From Protonemura montana (Eukaryota; Arthropoda; Insecta; Plecoptera; Nemouridae), in contig OX387602.1 of NCBI GenBank assembly GCA_947568835.1, forward strand, positions 15,861,021-15,925,020: a stretch of 64,000 bases of DNA, given 5' to 3'. Below are positions 13,455-26,300 of the stretch, piece by piece; positions within the stretch are counted from its first letter, which is position 1, and each line of letters opens with the position of its first letter. The notes beneath the pieces were generated by a model. That model ran no database searches and was not told the origin of the DNA. It saw only the letters and a program-made list of their open reading frames with translations. A program made the position numbers and the translations under genes.

Positions 13455-13485
13455 TGCTCATTTGTGGGCGCACGCTCCTTATATA
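13455..13485 (-). promoter_or_regulatory. TATA-box promoter of the nested gene
   Basis: The minus strand reads TATATAAG from 13485 to 13478. A transcription start about 30 bases downstream would fall near 13455 and leave a 5' UTR of about 30 bases before the ATG at 13425. No exact TCAGT-type initiator is present at the expected spot. TATA-driven promoters with short leaders are typical of tissue-specific secreted-protein genes in arthropods. The box is seen in the sequence; its use is inferred. Confidence 0.6.
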
Positions 13486-15537
13486 GCGTGCAAGAATCCG
13501 TACACGACCTGGACTTGTCACCGCGGGGTCCTTCCTCGCCGTCGAGATAACCCCCGTGAATTATTCTCAAAGATATCACCGGTCGTATTTTCACTCCGCT
13601 TCAGTGGGCCTTTTGTCTCGTTTGTTACAGCTAATTGCAAATTGTTTACTTCGTTAGCAAACACAATAAATATTTCATTTCAGTGCTCTGACCATAATTA
13701 CATATTCATAGTGCGCTAGTTTTACCTGTGTGCATACAACCTCTCCTCGTAATTGAAGGTTTCTTTTAATCTACTTGAAATGCTTACTTTTGACCTGCAC
13801 TTCAAGCTACCTCGGTCGCTTTATTTTTGTTTGGAGCTCGTGACTTTTTCATACGTGATAATTTGAGTAGGTTTTCTCTAATTCGGTGCCCGTACTTCTG
13901 ACTTGTCGCTCATTATAAATGACTTATTGGCTTCTAGAGCCTCACGTCGCTAAGAATGCCAGCGGACGTTAGCTACCTTTCTTTGCGTCTTACGCAAGTC
14001 GCGGTAAGACCAGTGACAGACGTGACCAATGGCGGCAAAGAATCGCTCACTTTCCTGTCATTTCAAAATGAAGTTATAATAATAGCAACGCTGTATCATT
14101 CATCATATTCAAAACTAGCTGCTTTTATTTGACGCTACACTAGCCGACGGCGTGGTTCCTGTATCATGGCGCGAGTGCCGAAGGACAAACGACAGAACGG
14201 CACAAGGGAAACGAGATGGAAAACTGTTGAAATCCGATGAATTTTACCGTGAAACGACAAAGGAAAAGTCGATCATACTTTTGTGTGGCACTCGAGCAGT
14301 TCTCGAAAGGGATTCGAAGGGGGGTTTAGTGACGGTAAAAGTGAATACGAGAGCGACGAGACAAAGATTTGACGGAGTTTCTTAATATACTTGAAAGGAA
14401 ACGAATTGGTTTTTCTACCGCGTGCTCCGCGCGCAAATGCGACGCGATCGTTGTATAAAATCGAATCTTGGAAGACAAAGCGCAACGACAAAGTTTGAAG
14501 ATATTGCCGATAACTCGGCGTCACTCATCTCTTTTGAAAACACTCTTCAGGCTGCGCTTCGATTGCCCGTCACTCGAATCGAACTCGAAGCGTTTAATAA
14601 ACCAACTTGCACGGGTTCAACCCTGGGAGATTTCAAGAACACACTTCGAAGAAACGCGCGTATTCTTAGAACATTAAGTACGCACCTTAGTGACGTGAAA
14701 TTATTAATGAGGGTGATTAACTCAATGGATCATTAACGGCGATGAGATATTTCTGAACTCCTACACCTTTTTCATATAGCTGATGATTGTGACGTATTTC
14801 TCATTGGTTTTCGGGTATACTTGCCGTGGTAACTGGTAACTGTATATAGTGCATTGATTATCACAGAATATGATGCTGTGCGATGAACGAATAATGCGTT
14901 AAAAGGGATGTAGGTTGATTGTATTTGCGTGTTTTTTAAATTAACCTGCTCAGCACAACACTTCGCTTCCGGGGATTTGCGAGGATCGGCGTATTAACAA
15001 ACGCTACTCCTAGCACTCGCCAATCTCGACACGGGCTAATTTCCCACAGATATGCTGGCCGGAATAACCAATTAACACTTTGTAATTGTAATCAACAAAC
15101 ACTTAAAAGCAATTAATAGTTTGTTGTCAAGTGCGTACCTCCGTTCGCCCATGCAGACAATAGACACTTGAAAATGTTTACTCTTTATTTAAAAAACATT
15201 TGTTCACTTTTACTCCTGATTTTATATGTACTTTATACAGAGATGAGTGAAATGATTTCCGGACGCACATGACAAGTGGTAAAAAAATGGTATGACAATG
15301 CACTCGTACAATGCAATTGTCTATCTAAATGAACGCAGCACGTTTTCATCTGGCCATAATTAAAATCTATTCTCTGTGTCCACAAACCTTAACGAACCAT
15401 TCGAAGCACTGGCCGCTGCCGCCACCACCGCCGTCACTTCATTCCATTTAATATTCGCGCTCGCCCAAAACAATTGTGCAGTTCTCGCAGCATTGGACAA
15501 TCAATTATTTATTTGTTTTGTTCTCCCTCTGTTGCAG
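13486..15537 (+). other. Intronic sequence of smooth, no supported feature
   Basis: This lies between the nested gene promoter and the first smooth exon in the window. It is AT-rich with two short plus-strand ORFs (14152-14385 and 14422-14736) that match no family I know and lack splice or promoter context. The last bases form a pyrimidine-rich tract ending TTGCAG, the acceptor of the next exon. Confidence 0.6.
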
Positions 15538-15601
15538 CCGACCAAACTGAACGTTTACAAGAACGACGCGGAGAGTTGGGATTACACCAACCCGAATGTC
15601 G
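15538..15601 (+). CDS. sm: smooth/hnRNP L exon: end of RRM2 and conserved LNVYKND...WDYTNPN segment
   Basis: This 64-base exon encodes PTKLNVYKNDAESWDYTNPN and one further residue. That closely matches the stretch just after RRM2 in animal hnRNP L proteins (human PTRLNVFKNDQDTWDYTNPN). It marks the end of the second RNA-recognition motif and the start of the linker. hnRNP L is a nuclear RNA-binding protein that recognises CA-rich RNA and controls alternative splicing, mRNA stability and export. Drosophila smooth is needed for normal chemosensory axon development and feeding. The acceptor TTGCAG and donor GTGAGT are both strong, and the exon ends in phase 1. RRM1 and most of RRM2 are not in the window. 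Confidence 0.93.
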
Positions 15602-18145
15602 GTGAGTAATCTGATTACGTATTTATTACACTACGATAATATTGTACCCTGTTATGTGCCCTGATATTTTTTTGCCCTTTACACCGCAGCGTAAAATTTA
15701 TACAGCGCTTATTCCCTTACACAAAATTACATGAGTCGAAATATCGTATGTAAAACAGCGAGCAAATTTACTTCGTTGTCTTACGGTTAGGATCGTTACT
15801 TTGAGTTAAAATAATGAACATTTTCAGTATGGCAATCTACCTTGCATTACACCTACCACAACTCGAATTAACCGTCGTACTTCTCCCAACACAGACCCGT
15901 TGCATCAGCAGGCTTCCAATCAGCTATGTACTACGAGTTTGCAATTGTAATTCATAAATCCAGAAAACAATGAGAACTCAAGGTACACCGTACTAGTTAC
16001 ACGCTTCCGTTCGCACGCAGTTCATGTGGCTAGAATATTTTTCAAATTCCCAGTGCAGAAAATAAAAGAACGCTGGTTGCAGATTTTTACGCTATTTTGC
16101 CGTAGTAATATCGCACGAATGCGCTGGCAGTGTCATCGTTGACAATCGTGGGGTGTGCGCCCTTTGCCGTCGAGAGCGTCGTTGCTCTAAACTCGTGCAA
16201 TTTATTATCGCATGCGCACTTCGGTAATGTTTACACGTAAATAAATCCCCGCCGCGGCTCTGCACGGGCCGCCCCCTTGTGAAATACGCTCGTCTGCAAT
16301 GCTGCACCTTGCCAGACGCTTTTCCATGCTTTCCAGGCTTTTCCTGAGACCCAAACTTCGATGCCTTGATAGAACCTTGGAGAGGCGAGCTGGGAGAGGC
16401 GTTCTACTAGAATGGGCGCCACGTTTTTATTTGTTTACAACTCACAAATTGATCACTGAATGCACATGAAACTGTGAAATCCCTAAATTAGTTAATAAAT
16501 GTATAGCTTTCTTCTTAAACTCACGTAACTTTCATTTCGAAGGTAGTCGCTCTATAAGAAATATGAAAGCTCTCTTGGATCCTAACAATTCCCAGGGCTA
16601 GCACCAGAAAAGCACAGAAAGAGTGTTATTTGAAAAAGTACATTTGACTCGGGACTCTGTATAGAGTAAGTTCTTTAAAAAGTTTTTCTTTTTATCTTTC
16701 TTGTTGGGACTATTATTATTCTATATACGAACTCTGAACAGGTGAATGGCTGTCTTTTCAGTCGAGATTTTTTAGGTCGCAAAGAGTTGGATGCTTTGAA
16801 TGTTTCGTGAATGTGGAAATCATCTAGAATCTCTGCGATTTCCACCGGTTGGCTAACCTCAAGAACGTGTGCCCTATGATTTCCCAGCACAGGCATACGA
16901 CCTGTGTGTTCACGGGCTTCTGAACTCGATTACCCCTCTTTACCCCGAGCGAGCGGCGAGCGACACTATTGGATCGATCCGTGTTTACCAATACCTTCTG
17001 TAATCTTGTAAACATCTCTGTCTTACACACCGCCTTACCTCAAGTGCCACCTACATCTTACTTTTCCTTCACCTAACTTTGCCACATTGCTGCCCGCCGG
17101 ATCAGTAATTTCACAGGTAGGGAGCGAATACTCGTAGATCGGGATAAACTAATTATTTTTGAAAGAACATTAAAAACAACGACGGAGAAGGATCCCATGA
17201 CAAGAAATATTCATTACTTAGAACTTCTCGGCGAAGAAAGTTTAATTTAGCCGCCTCCTTTGCCTACCTAAAAACTAATTACTTTTTAATATCAAGCATT
17301 TAGAATTTTTATCGATCTACGAAAAGAATTCTCTTCGCATGTACAAAGGAGTAATTTCCCTCATTACTCTATTTAATTATAATTTTGGAGTAATTGGTGA
17401 ACATCTTTTAGTGGGTGATATTTACAAATGGCAGCCCCCACGCTTCACGTGGACATAATTAAATTTATTACTATAATTATGTATGGTTTGGTTTATTGCT
17501 AAATTATGGGCTTGTACGCGCATGCGTTGCGTGATCAGCGATTAATCACCAAACGGATTGATTTACGGCCGAAGACATTTTACGATTGTTTTATGTGCTC
17601 CGTGCGGTGGTGACTGCATCGGTTGCACTGAAATGCATCTAAATGCACCGAATGCGCTGCACCTGGGGTAGCTCACCACCTAGAAAAGCACGAACTCTGC
17701 TCGTCACGGTAATTGATGGCGATTGCAGTTCCGCTCGTTTCACCGACCGGCGCCCCGACGCCTTCACCAAAAAGACGCCCACATCCGGCGTCCTCCTTTA
17801 AGCCGCAGACGTTTCTTTGCCCTAAAACGAGGCTTCTGACCAGCGCCCACAATCAATTGTCTCGCTTTCGACCGTCCGAAGTGGCGCCCTTGATAAGTTT
17901 CCAGCACTTTCAGAGCGCCGTCGCTAAGTCCTCAGGGCGCTGCGAAATTCACCCTATTCCGAAACGCCGATATGATTCCCAACGTCCCTCATCGCCACTT
18001 CGTGTCGACGCCCCAAGCCAGCGCCCCGACACCAAACTCACCCCGACGCTTATAGAGCACCGTCGCGACGTCTTCCGTGTCTAGAAATACCGCACCAACG
18101 CACAACGTCCGTCTTTTTCCCTTCGAGTCGACGCCCCAAACCAGT

Positions 18146-18224
18146 GTCCCGACGCGAAACTCGTCCCGACGTCAAACTCGCCCCGACGCCAAACTCGCCC
18201 CGACGCCAAACTCGCCCCGACGCC
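18146..18224. repeat. 17-bp tandem repeat (GCCCCGACGCCAAACTC)
   Basis: Units start at 18146, 18163, 18180, 18197 and 18214. The third and fourth are identical, the first two differ at two or three bases, and the fifth breaks down after 11 bases. Related fragments (CCCCGAC with CAAACTC) occur at about 18022-18050 and suggest a once longer array. No ORF across it is convincing. Confidence 0.85.
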
Positions 18225-19791
18225 GCCAAAGTACCGTCACGACATCGTCTAGGGCGCCCCGACGACCTCCATGTCTCAAATCGTCGCTCTGACATTCGCC
18301 GTCCCAAATCAACGCCTCCATGAGCACCATCGAGACTCCCTCAAAGGTGTCCCGATGATTAAATCACCCCGACGTGCGTGTCTTACCTGTGTCCAAATCG
18401 CATCTCTGTCTTACCTGCCTCAGAACGTTGGCAGTTTTCCGGGTCGGACGTTCCTTGAGCGGAAAGGGTGCGGAGGCTTCAGTCCGGGGAGTTGGGGAGG
18501 TTCTACAGTTTGTGCCGAGCGGTTGCCCAGGGGCTAAGTAAGTTGCCACAAGCTAAGAGGGTGATTTGCTCTCGACTGAGCGAATTAATTACAATTTTTT
18601 GCAAACGCCAATTGAATGCCTAAATTAATTAAAAAGTGAATTGGTTCAATTTCACTCAAAGAGCGCCCATCTTTTTACCTGCACCTCGAAAAATAACAGC
18701 GTCGCGCATTCAAAATATTTTTCTCCCGGATTATAAGAAGTCGTCGAAAAACTTTTTCTGCAACTCGGGAGTTGCTAGCTCATAAAGTTACACAAAACTT
18801 TCTAATAATATACCGACGTCTCGCGCTGCCTGACCTACGCAATTCATGCTCGCGGCGTCGACGCTGACGTCGCGTCGTCGTGCGTACGTACGCGGCGATT
18901 GATGTCAGGTGCGGGGGAAGATCGACGCCTAACGTCTTTCCCGCGGCGGCGTCGCTGCCGTCAACCCGTCAATCAGGATGACTGACATCTTGGACAGCCT
19001 ATTATTTCAATTCCGCATTGTCATGAGGTTTAATATTCACGTTTCATCATTTGGGTTGTTAGCGTTGCCTTTATCACGCGGCTCCGCTCGACGTCGACCT
19101 ACTTATCAATTCGCCCATTTTGACAGGGAAATCTGACATGTTATTTTTGTGCCAAGCAGCTTGCTCCGACTCCTTACGTACACGTTACACAATATTCTGC
19201 GTCTTCTTCTCCACATCGATCGGCCGACGTTATTCAAATTGTAGCCACGAGGGCGACCATTAGCGAATCGCAAAACCATGGACTGACATATTGTGCTTAG
19301 TCGAGAAAAACGGTGACTCATTCATTCGCAGATTGCCATTGAAATGTTATTCGATTGTAACTCGGATTAACAGGCCAACCATGGGAAGGATGAAGAGATT
19401 TCTCTCTGGCGGACAGTTATTGGAATATCGACGTCTGCACCGCTATCCGCGCATGACGTTCCGAAAACGAGAATATGTCTGCCGACGCTCGGCGCGCGAG
19501 ATCCAGCTGACATTTGCATATTATTGGTACGTTGCTGGCCGCCTCATAATTTGACGTTTGCCTCCGAACTCTCGCGGCAACGGTGCGAGCACACATCCAC
19601 CCGCCGCCTTATCTCCGCACCGAAGAGTCTTCCGGCTCTAATTCGAATCGTATCTAGTTGGAGTTAGAATTTAATTATCGAACTGGATGTAAGTCGGCAG
19701 TGGAGACGGCGGGCGCCCGCGCATCCTTTCCGCGTGTAATTTCCGCGACGGGCTGTAATCATACTTAGGGCGTAGTTTGGCCCATGGCGCA

Positions 19792-19817
19792 CCCCCCCCC
19801 CCCCCCCCCCCCCCCCC
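19792..19817. repeat. C26 homopolymer
   Basis: An uninterrupted run of 26 cytosines, flanked downstream by a GGC-rich trinucleotide run. Overlapping polyproline and polyglycine ORFs are artefacts of the repeat. Confidence 0.9.
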
Positions 19818-22800
19818 TTCGGTGCAGGAGGCGGCGGCGGCGGCAGCTTGCCAGCTCACCGCGTTGACGGCGTCGTCGACGTCGCTGCCGGATAATCCTT
19901 CGCGGCCACGCGGACCCCTCGGCGCTCGTACCCTTGACGTGCAGTTTCAATTTCGTTAGTTATTGCGTTAAAAATGCATTGCATACATGCTTGATTTGAA
20001 TTTCTTATTATCGTAACTCGAATTGGCTAACTGAAGCATATAGTGGCGGTGGCAACTACTGTACAAGTTTCATGAACTATGCAATAGCTAAAAAAAAATT
20101 CCAATCTCACCTCGTTTTAATGTAAAAGCACCCATGCATAGAAATGGTCCAAATTGTTTTCTCAGTCACGCTTCATCAGCGTCGCTGTGCACATTGAGTA
20201 TACCTACCAACCTCCATGCATCTTTCAGCGGGACTGCCGTGTAAAACAAGCCAGAGAATAGAATATTCTAACAATCTATTAATATTTATGATGCTCTCGT
20301 GCTCGTGGATTTAGGAAGCTATCTCGTCAAAACAGAACACGACTTCTGATGGTATCAGAAAATTTAAAAAGAGAATTTTCTTTTTCTCGTTATAACTTTT
20401 GTGCGCGCTTAAATGCGTGCTTTTATGTAACTCGCGAATACCTTAACAAGATAGCCGGCTCCTCGTTCGACATTAACATAATCCAGGTTGCATCTCCATC
20501 CGGCGCTGTTGTTTCAGTCACCCGGTGCCCGTGGGTGGGGTGGGATGTTAGGTGGGGGACAATCTCATTAACCTGCTGGCGTCGACTGCTCCATGCTCTC
20601 TTACCGACGAAAGGGAAGCTGCGAATATCATTGCTAATGTGTCAGACTCGGACTTGTTCCGTGTCAGTTTAGCGCCCCATGCTTTATTGACTTGGTCCAT
20701 TGGCTCAGGCTTTGTCAGGGGAAAATCACTCAACGAACCAAACGGTTTTTTTCCTTACTTGAGATTCGCTGGAAGTTGCCCAAAAACGTGTGTATCTGTG
20801 CTCGTGGCAAGAATCTAACCGAATAAAAAAACTCGATTGTCGTGCCGAGATCAACCTTGTTTCCAGATTAATGGGAAACCTTAGTTTGCACGCTAAAATG
20901 CTTTCCTTACTTCGATCGGTGCTCAAAAAGAAATGCATGCCGCCTCTCTGCAATATCAATAAAACATCCGCCACTTAGCAAGCGGCAAGGCACGTGCATT
21001 TGTCATGCGATTTTGATGGAACTGCACTAGTCAAACGCTTAATGGCGCGATCAATTGAGTACTTGAATTGACAAGTGTCCTTTGTAATCAGCTTGTAATT
21101 GCAACTGTTTGTCGGCACGCTGTGCACTTCTCCGTGCACTCAGTCTTCCATTGAAACTCCTTGCGCCTGGGTCTTATACTCTCAATTGAAGTACGTTGAT
21201 TCGGCAACCGATTGTAGCTACCGACGCCTCGCAAATATACTGCCATTCGTTGGCGACGGGAATCTTTGCTCCACTTTGGTGATATAGTTCCGGGATTTTA
21301 AGTGGGCCAAATTCTTCTCGTATTCCCAACCGCAGAACTGCACGAGATTTAGTTTTGTCGTTTTGTTTTTCTTCTAACGTACATTTTGAACTTTGAGGCT
21401 GACATTTTCCGGGCTAGTTCGGATTAATCTTGTACGCGATTCGCCGATACCGAGGCGAACTTGCCGAGGTAAATGAGTTTTCCATGAGATTTTCCTCCGC
21501 TCTTGCATACTAATTTTTCGGCTATCTTAAACCCAGAATTAGTTTTCTTTTAAAACGTACTCAACCGCTCCGTGACTGCTAGGCACGTTATGTGGTAGCG
21601 CTCGGAAGTCCACTAACTCTGGTCTTCCATTCCCATCTTTCTCAAGCTGTCGTGCCATCAGCCGAACTAAGAAGCAAAATCTTAAATTTCCTCGAGAGCG
21701 CCACACTTTCGTGACAGAAATACAAAATTCGAAATTTATCGCGTCCATTAATTTACAATTTTGCCAAGTCCACGTTTGCCCGTTCCGCCTCCAGACGCGA
21801 TTCCAGACGATTGCAGTTTTAATCCGACTGGATCGGTGGGACACCGTTCCTCCTATTTCCAATTACCCGGTGTGTTCTAGTATCCCCGTCCCCGCCCCTT
21901 CCCCAAACCTGTGCCAGCTCCACCCCGTTGTTATTTGCAGTTGCTGCAACAGCAGCAGGTACCTAAACTTGTTGTCTTGGAGCCAATCTCTAGTACAAAG
22001 ATGTTAAAAATGCACGCCGTCTTGCATAATTGAACGAATAGAGAAAATCTACCGTCCCGTCTAACCCACGTAACTTACCATTATTTTTCCCCTGCTCGGG
22101 CGCTGCCGCCGCTGGCCCCAGAGCCGGCCACACCTGGGATTACCGGCTGCCCCACTTGGATTTCCGCCCCAAGCGCACTTTAAGCCGATTACCGATTTCT
22201 GATAACTGGAAATAAATATTTAAAAAAAAGGAAACAGCCATCCGGGCAGAAAATGAAATAAAAATCGGCGTTTTACCCAGACGTGAAAACATTGGCTATC
22301 GGGTAAATAAATTATGATAGCTAGCTGTTATTTTTTTGATCTCCTCGTATGGGTTATCGCAACCAAAAAGATCACGGATTCAAAAGTTAATACGTAATTT
22401 CCTTTTATCCGTGTGTGCGTACATTTTCAGCCAACTGTTTCCGGGCTCTTTTGTTATCTCTGCAAACCGACGGTCAGCGTGGCATCCCCGTGTGTACCAT
22501 ACCGTGTTCACCATACCCAGCTGGCTTAAATCTTAATAGGCAATTACCTAATCACGGGCTAGATAATGAGCCGAGGATGGGCGGCTGCCGCCAACGCCGT
22601 GCCAACGCCGCGCCAGCGCGCGGTTCGTTCATTAGCCGCTTGGACGACGGCAGGCATGGCAGCGCCAGCTAGTGCAGCGCGCCAACGCCGGCTGGGGACT
22701 TTTAATCCTGAATCTCAATCCTGTTCCCGTGTTTGCCCGTGCAGCTACCACTACCTCCACCGCCGCCGAGCTCGCGTCAATTTATTGCATTGTCTCTTTT

Positions 22801-23010
22801 CCCCGAGTTTTTCCTATAATTGTAGCTTTTTGCAGATTCCATCTCCCTGTTTAGTGTTTCGTGTTTTTCCCTCGCCCCTTCCTGTCGCCCGCCCCGCCCC
22901 ACCACCCCCGCCCCAGTCCCAGCAACGCGAATACCACATTCATTAACTTCCCATGAAGCTGTGTGCCAATTACGCTTCCCCACGAATGAATCCGTTATTC
23001 AACGCCACCC

Positions 23011-23365
23011 GGCGCCTCCACTAACGTGGGTCAATAATTCAGTCGCCGTTTTTCGATTTCCTTGTCAATTAACTGAATGGGTCTGAAATCTGTGCGCTGC
23101 ACAGATGGGAATTGCATCATTTAGCCACGCTGATTGATGGTCCGGGGCGCCTCCACCTGTACCGCTACACCAGCTTCTTTTCAAGCGTGTACTTGGCTCC
23201 TCCACCGGAATCTGCGTACTCTCCACTCGCGCTCTAGTAGGACCCCGTTAGCCGCGAGTCCTTCGGTCCCACTGAAGTGAACCGCAACTTACTTTAAGGC
23301 ATGAATTCGGCGCCTCCACCCATCTCGCAGCAGCTTACATTAAAGCATGGGCTCGGCGCCTCCAC
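23011..23365. repeat. Degenerate repeat around GGCGCCTCCAC
   Basis: GGCGCCTCCAC occurs at 23011, 23146, 23309 and 23355, and with one mismatch at 23195. The last two copies share about 30 upstream bases (CTTAC..TTAA.GCATG..), offset by 46 bases. The 23195 and 23355 copies share the downstream word CGGAATC. Spacings of 135, 49 and 46 bases suggest a decayed tandem array of about 46 bp. No function is evident. Confidence 0.6.
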
Positions 23366-26300
23366 CGGAATCCTAAACAAGCTGGTCTCGCGCGCCCGCT
23401 CCATTATCCGCTCGCCGCGTGCCTTTAGGGTCGCACTGCACTCTCGATCCTCGCGTGATAGCAACGTCCGCGAGCTCGCTAATTAACCGAGCTCGCTTTG
23501 TTATTAGCTAATGCTTAACTGACCAGATTCAAACCGTAGAAACTCTTTTATCTGGCTGCCATTGAGGTCTTGCAACGATCACCGTGCGAGGGCGGGCGAG
23601 CGGCATTGTGTGGAAAACCTCTCCTTTACCAATATTGCTAAGTAAACCAACCATCCATTTAATCCGCTCTGCCAGTGACCGTAATCCTCTATTTAATTAA
23701 GGTGTAATTGGTTCGGTGTGCAATATCGACCGTCTGTCGGGACATTGTCGCGGAAGACCCGCGATTTGCTGGCTATCCGAGCCTCTATTCACGCCGATGC
23801 AACAATGGACGGAAACCCTAGTCGCGACCAGCTGCGTAGCGCATGTCGAATTAGATTTTAGCAACAAGTGTGGACAAAGTTTATTGTGCGGCGCACTCGC
23901 TGAAGGAGCACGAGTTTCTACGTGAGTTCCGCTCGAGGTTTCTCGTTCCCTCACCACCAGCCACGGCGCCCCTGCGCGCAGCTTTTATTTCTCACCGACG
24001 CCGACGCCGCCGCTGTGAATTGTTTATTGTTAATATTCAGCGCGCCGTTACGCGTCCCGTATGCGTACCGCGTGCCCAAGTTATTGCGTCGGGGCCGTCG
24101 GTTCCCACCCCGAGGCTTTTGAAGGGGGAACCGTATCGTACTGCGGCTGGACCGTTCCCCGTCGGCCTCAGAGTGGTTTGCAACTCGGAAAACAGCGCCT
24201 CGCCACCGGTGCCCACCCTGGCCTTATTATCGCGCGATGTGCTCAATAATACATGCATGCGAATGAGTCGAGCACTGCCACCAAGCTCGCACGACGACTC
24301 GGCGTTGCCGTCAACGCTGCCAACGGTCATTAGCATTCGTCGGTGGCCGCTCCGGTGCTGCCGACATCATGCCAATTGAAGAGGCATAAGCATTCGACAC
24401 GTGTAATCAACACTCTGCCGTAGGTGGATGCAAATTATCCGGGCTTAGCTCGTTTGAACTTAGAGCGAATTTGGCGAGTGCGTGGAACCGCAGTTTGCCG
24501 AGGCGCCCGTTCATCCCCTGGCGTCGGCGTCGCAGCGTCGACTGCTATTTAGCCGACGCGCTAACCAGTGGTAACCAGACGTGAGGATTCCAGAGCCGAG
24601 GTGTTTCGCGTATAGCAAGCCACTTGTTCCAATGGCCGGGTGGGTGGATTGAAATTGGGCTGATTTGCATAAGAGGCGAGGTACGTACACATTCATTTCC
24701 AAGGTGGAAAACATGTGGTGATTCTTGGCTACGGCCAATACATTTCGACGAGTTAGCGGCGCGTATATCGCTTATTTGTTTAATTGGTTGGGCTAAGTAA
24801 TTAGACGAAAGGAAATGAATGAAGCTTCATCCGGAGGAAGCCGAGGTGCCTACCTCCGATTGGAGTGCAAAGTGCGTGCGCTGAGTTGATTTTCCTGGCG
24901 TGCTTTTCACGCTGGATTTGCTTGTTTTTCGCGCCCCGCAACGAGTCGGCGCGCTGCGTACACGCTACACGCAATCTCGACGCATGAGCCCCGCTCTCCA
25001 ACCCCACTAATGTTGCTGCTAATCCAGCCCATCTTCATCCGCTGCCAACTCGCAGCCGTCCTAATTTGATTATAAATTGACGTTAAAAAGTCTTTGTCCT
25101 CAAAACTTTTATTGTAGAAATTATAATTAAAATTATAACGATCCTCTTTCGTTTTGTTCTCTGATGGCTTTCTCATTTTTTTTATAAGCTCAAGCGTATC
25201 CACGAGGAATATTTTATGACGCAATTGTTCATAATCATCGCTCTCCCGCGAGTTGCGAGAAGTAAATGTCAGAGCATCGTTTCGTTCCGTGCATCTGTAG
25301 TTTTAGGTGTGGCTCGTCGGATAATTGTTGAGACTACCGCGAAATGTTATTTTTTTTTTCTTCCATGTAGCGCAACAACAGGCACAACCTTCGCGCCAGT
25401 GCCACATTCGACGCGAGCGAATTGCTGCAAATTCCAGTTAATCCACTTGCAGCACGGGGCGTGCAAAAAGCCGCACTCGCCTCCCATGCGATACACCCAA
25501 CCCCGCGTAACACCTAGAGTCGTAGGACGTGCTCTTTTTCTGGCCGGTCATCGGCATTTTTGCCAAGGTCGCGTCGGCAGCTTCATATGCACCTGGGAGG
25601 ACAGGGAGTTCACGACCATACACGATTCCACTAGTCAGACCCGCCATCCACCAAGCTGCGAGGGTAAAAACATAAACTTTGTCTTCCTCTCTGCTATTAT
25701 CAGATTTTAATTAAACCCGCCGCCACGCAGCTCTCCACCGAGCTGTCCCCCTGCAGAAGCTGCAAGGCCAGCCACGAACTAACGAAGCTGATAGTCTCTC
25801 TGGCTGTCCAGCTACTTATATACGTCAACGACGACAACGACGCCGACGACCCATGTTAATTTCTCGGCCATGCATCGCAAATCTGACCCTTGCTAATTAT
25901 CTCACCGCAAAATTCCATCAGTATCACTGGTCTCGTCTATAATGTTCACTTAATCTGAGCTTAGTGAAGTTTGCCAGCTTGCTGGCTAGCCCCGGGTAGA
26001 TCTTTCCTGTTGTACAAGTGACGGGGGGCACCGCCAAGCCACCGAGTCCCGTATACATTATGCATTACTGCTCCTTGAGAGTCGACCCGCGCAAGACTTG
26101 TTATCAAACTTTGTCCTCACGCCGGAGACCGGAGGAGCAACGTCTTGAAATCGTCCCTGGCTAGCCGATATTCTTGATGGGCCCATTACACGACCAGTCA
26201 CCGGCTTAGCGCCCTCCGAGTTCCGGTTAACTAGGCATAATCGCCACCTCACGGCAAGCTCCTAATGCGAGCGATGATAGTTGCAAGTTAACCCATTATC

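Noticed and set aside
16341..16361. Sequence resembling the miR-125 mature form (CCTGAGACCC, one change, then AACTT)
   Set aside because: The match breaks at several positions, and no complementary arm (a sequence close to AAGTTTGGGTCTCAGG) lies within hairpin distance on either side.
23870..24379. 169-codon plus-strand ORF
   Set aside because: It is GC-rich with overlapping open frames on both strands, and has no domain, signal peptide or splice support.
25216..25710. 164-codon ORF beginning with a hydrophobic segment
   Set aside because: The apparent signal-like start is followed by low-information sequence with no family resemblance. No promoter elements were seen near it.
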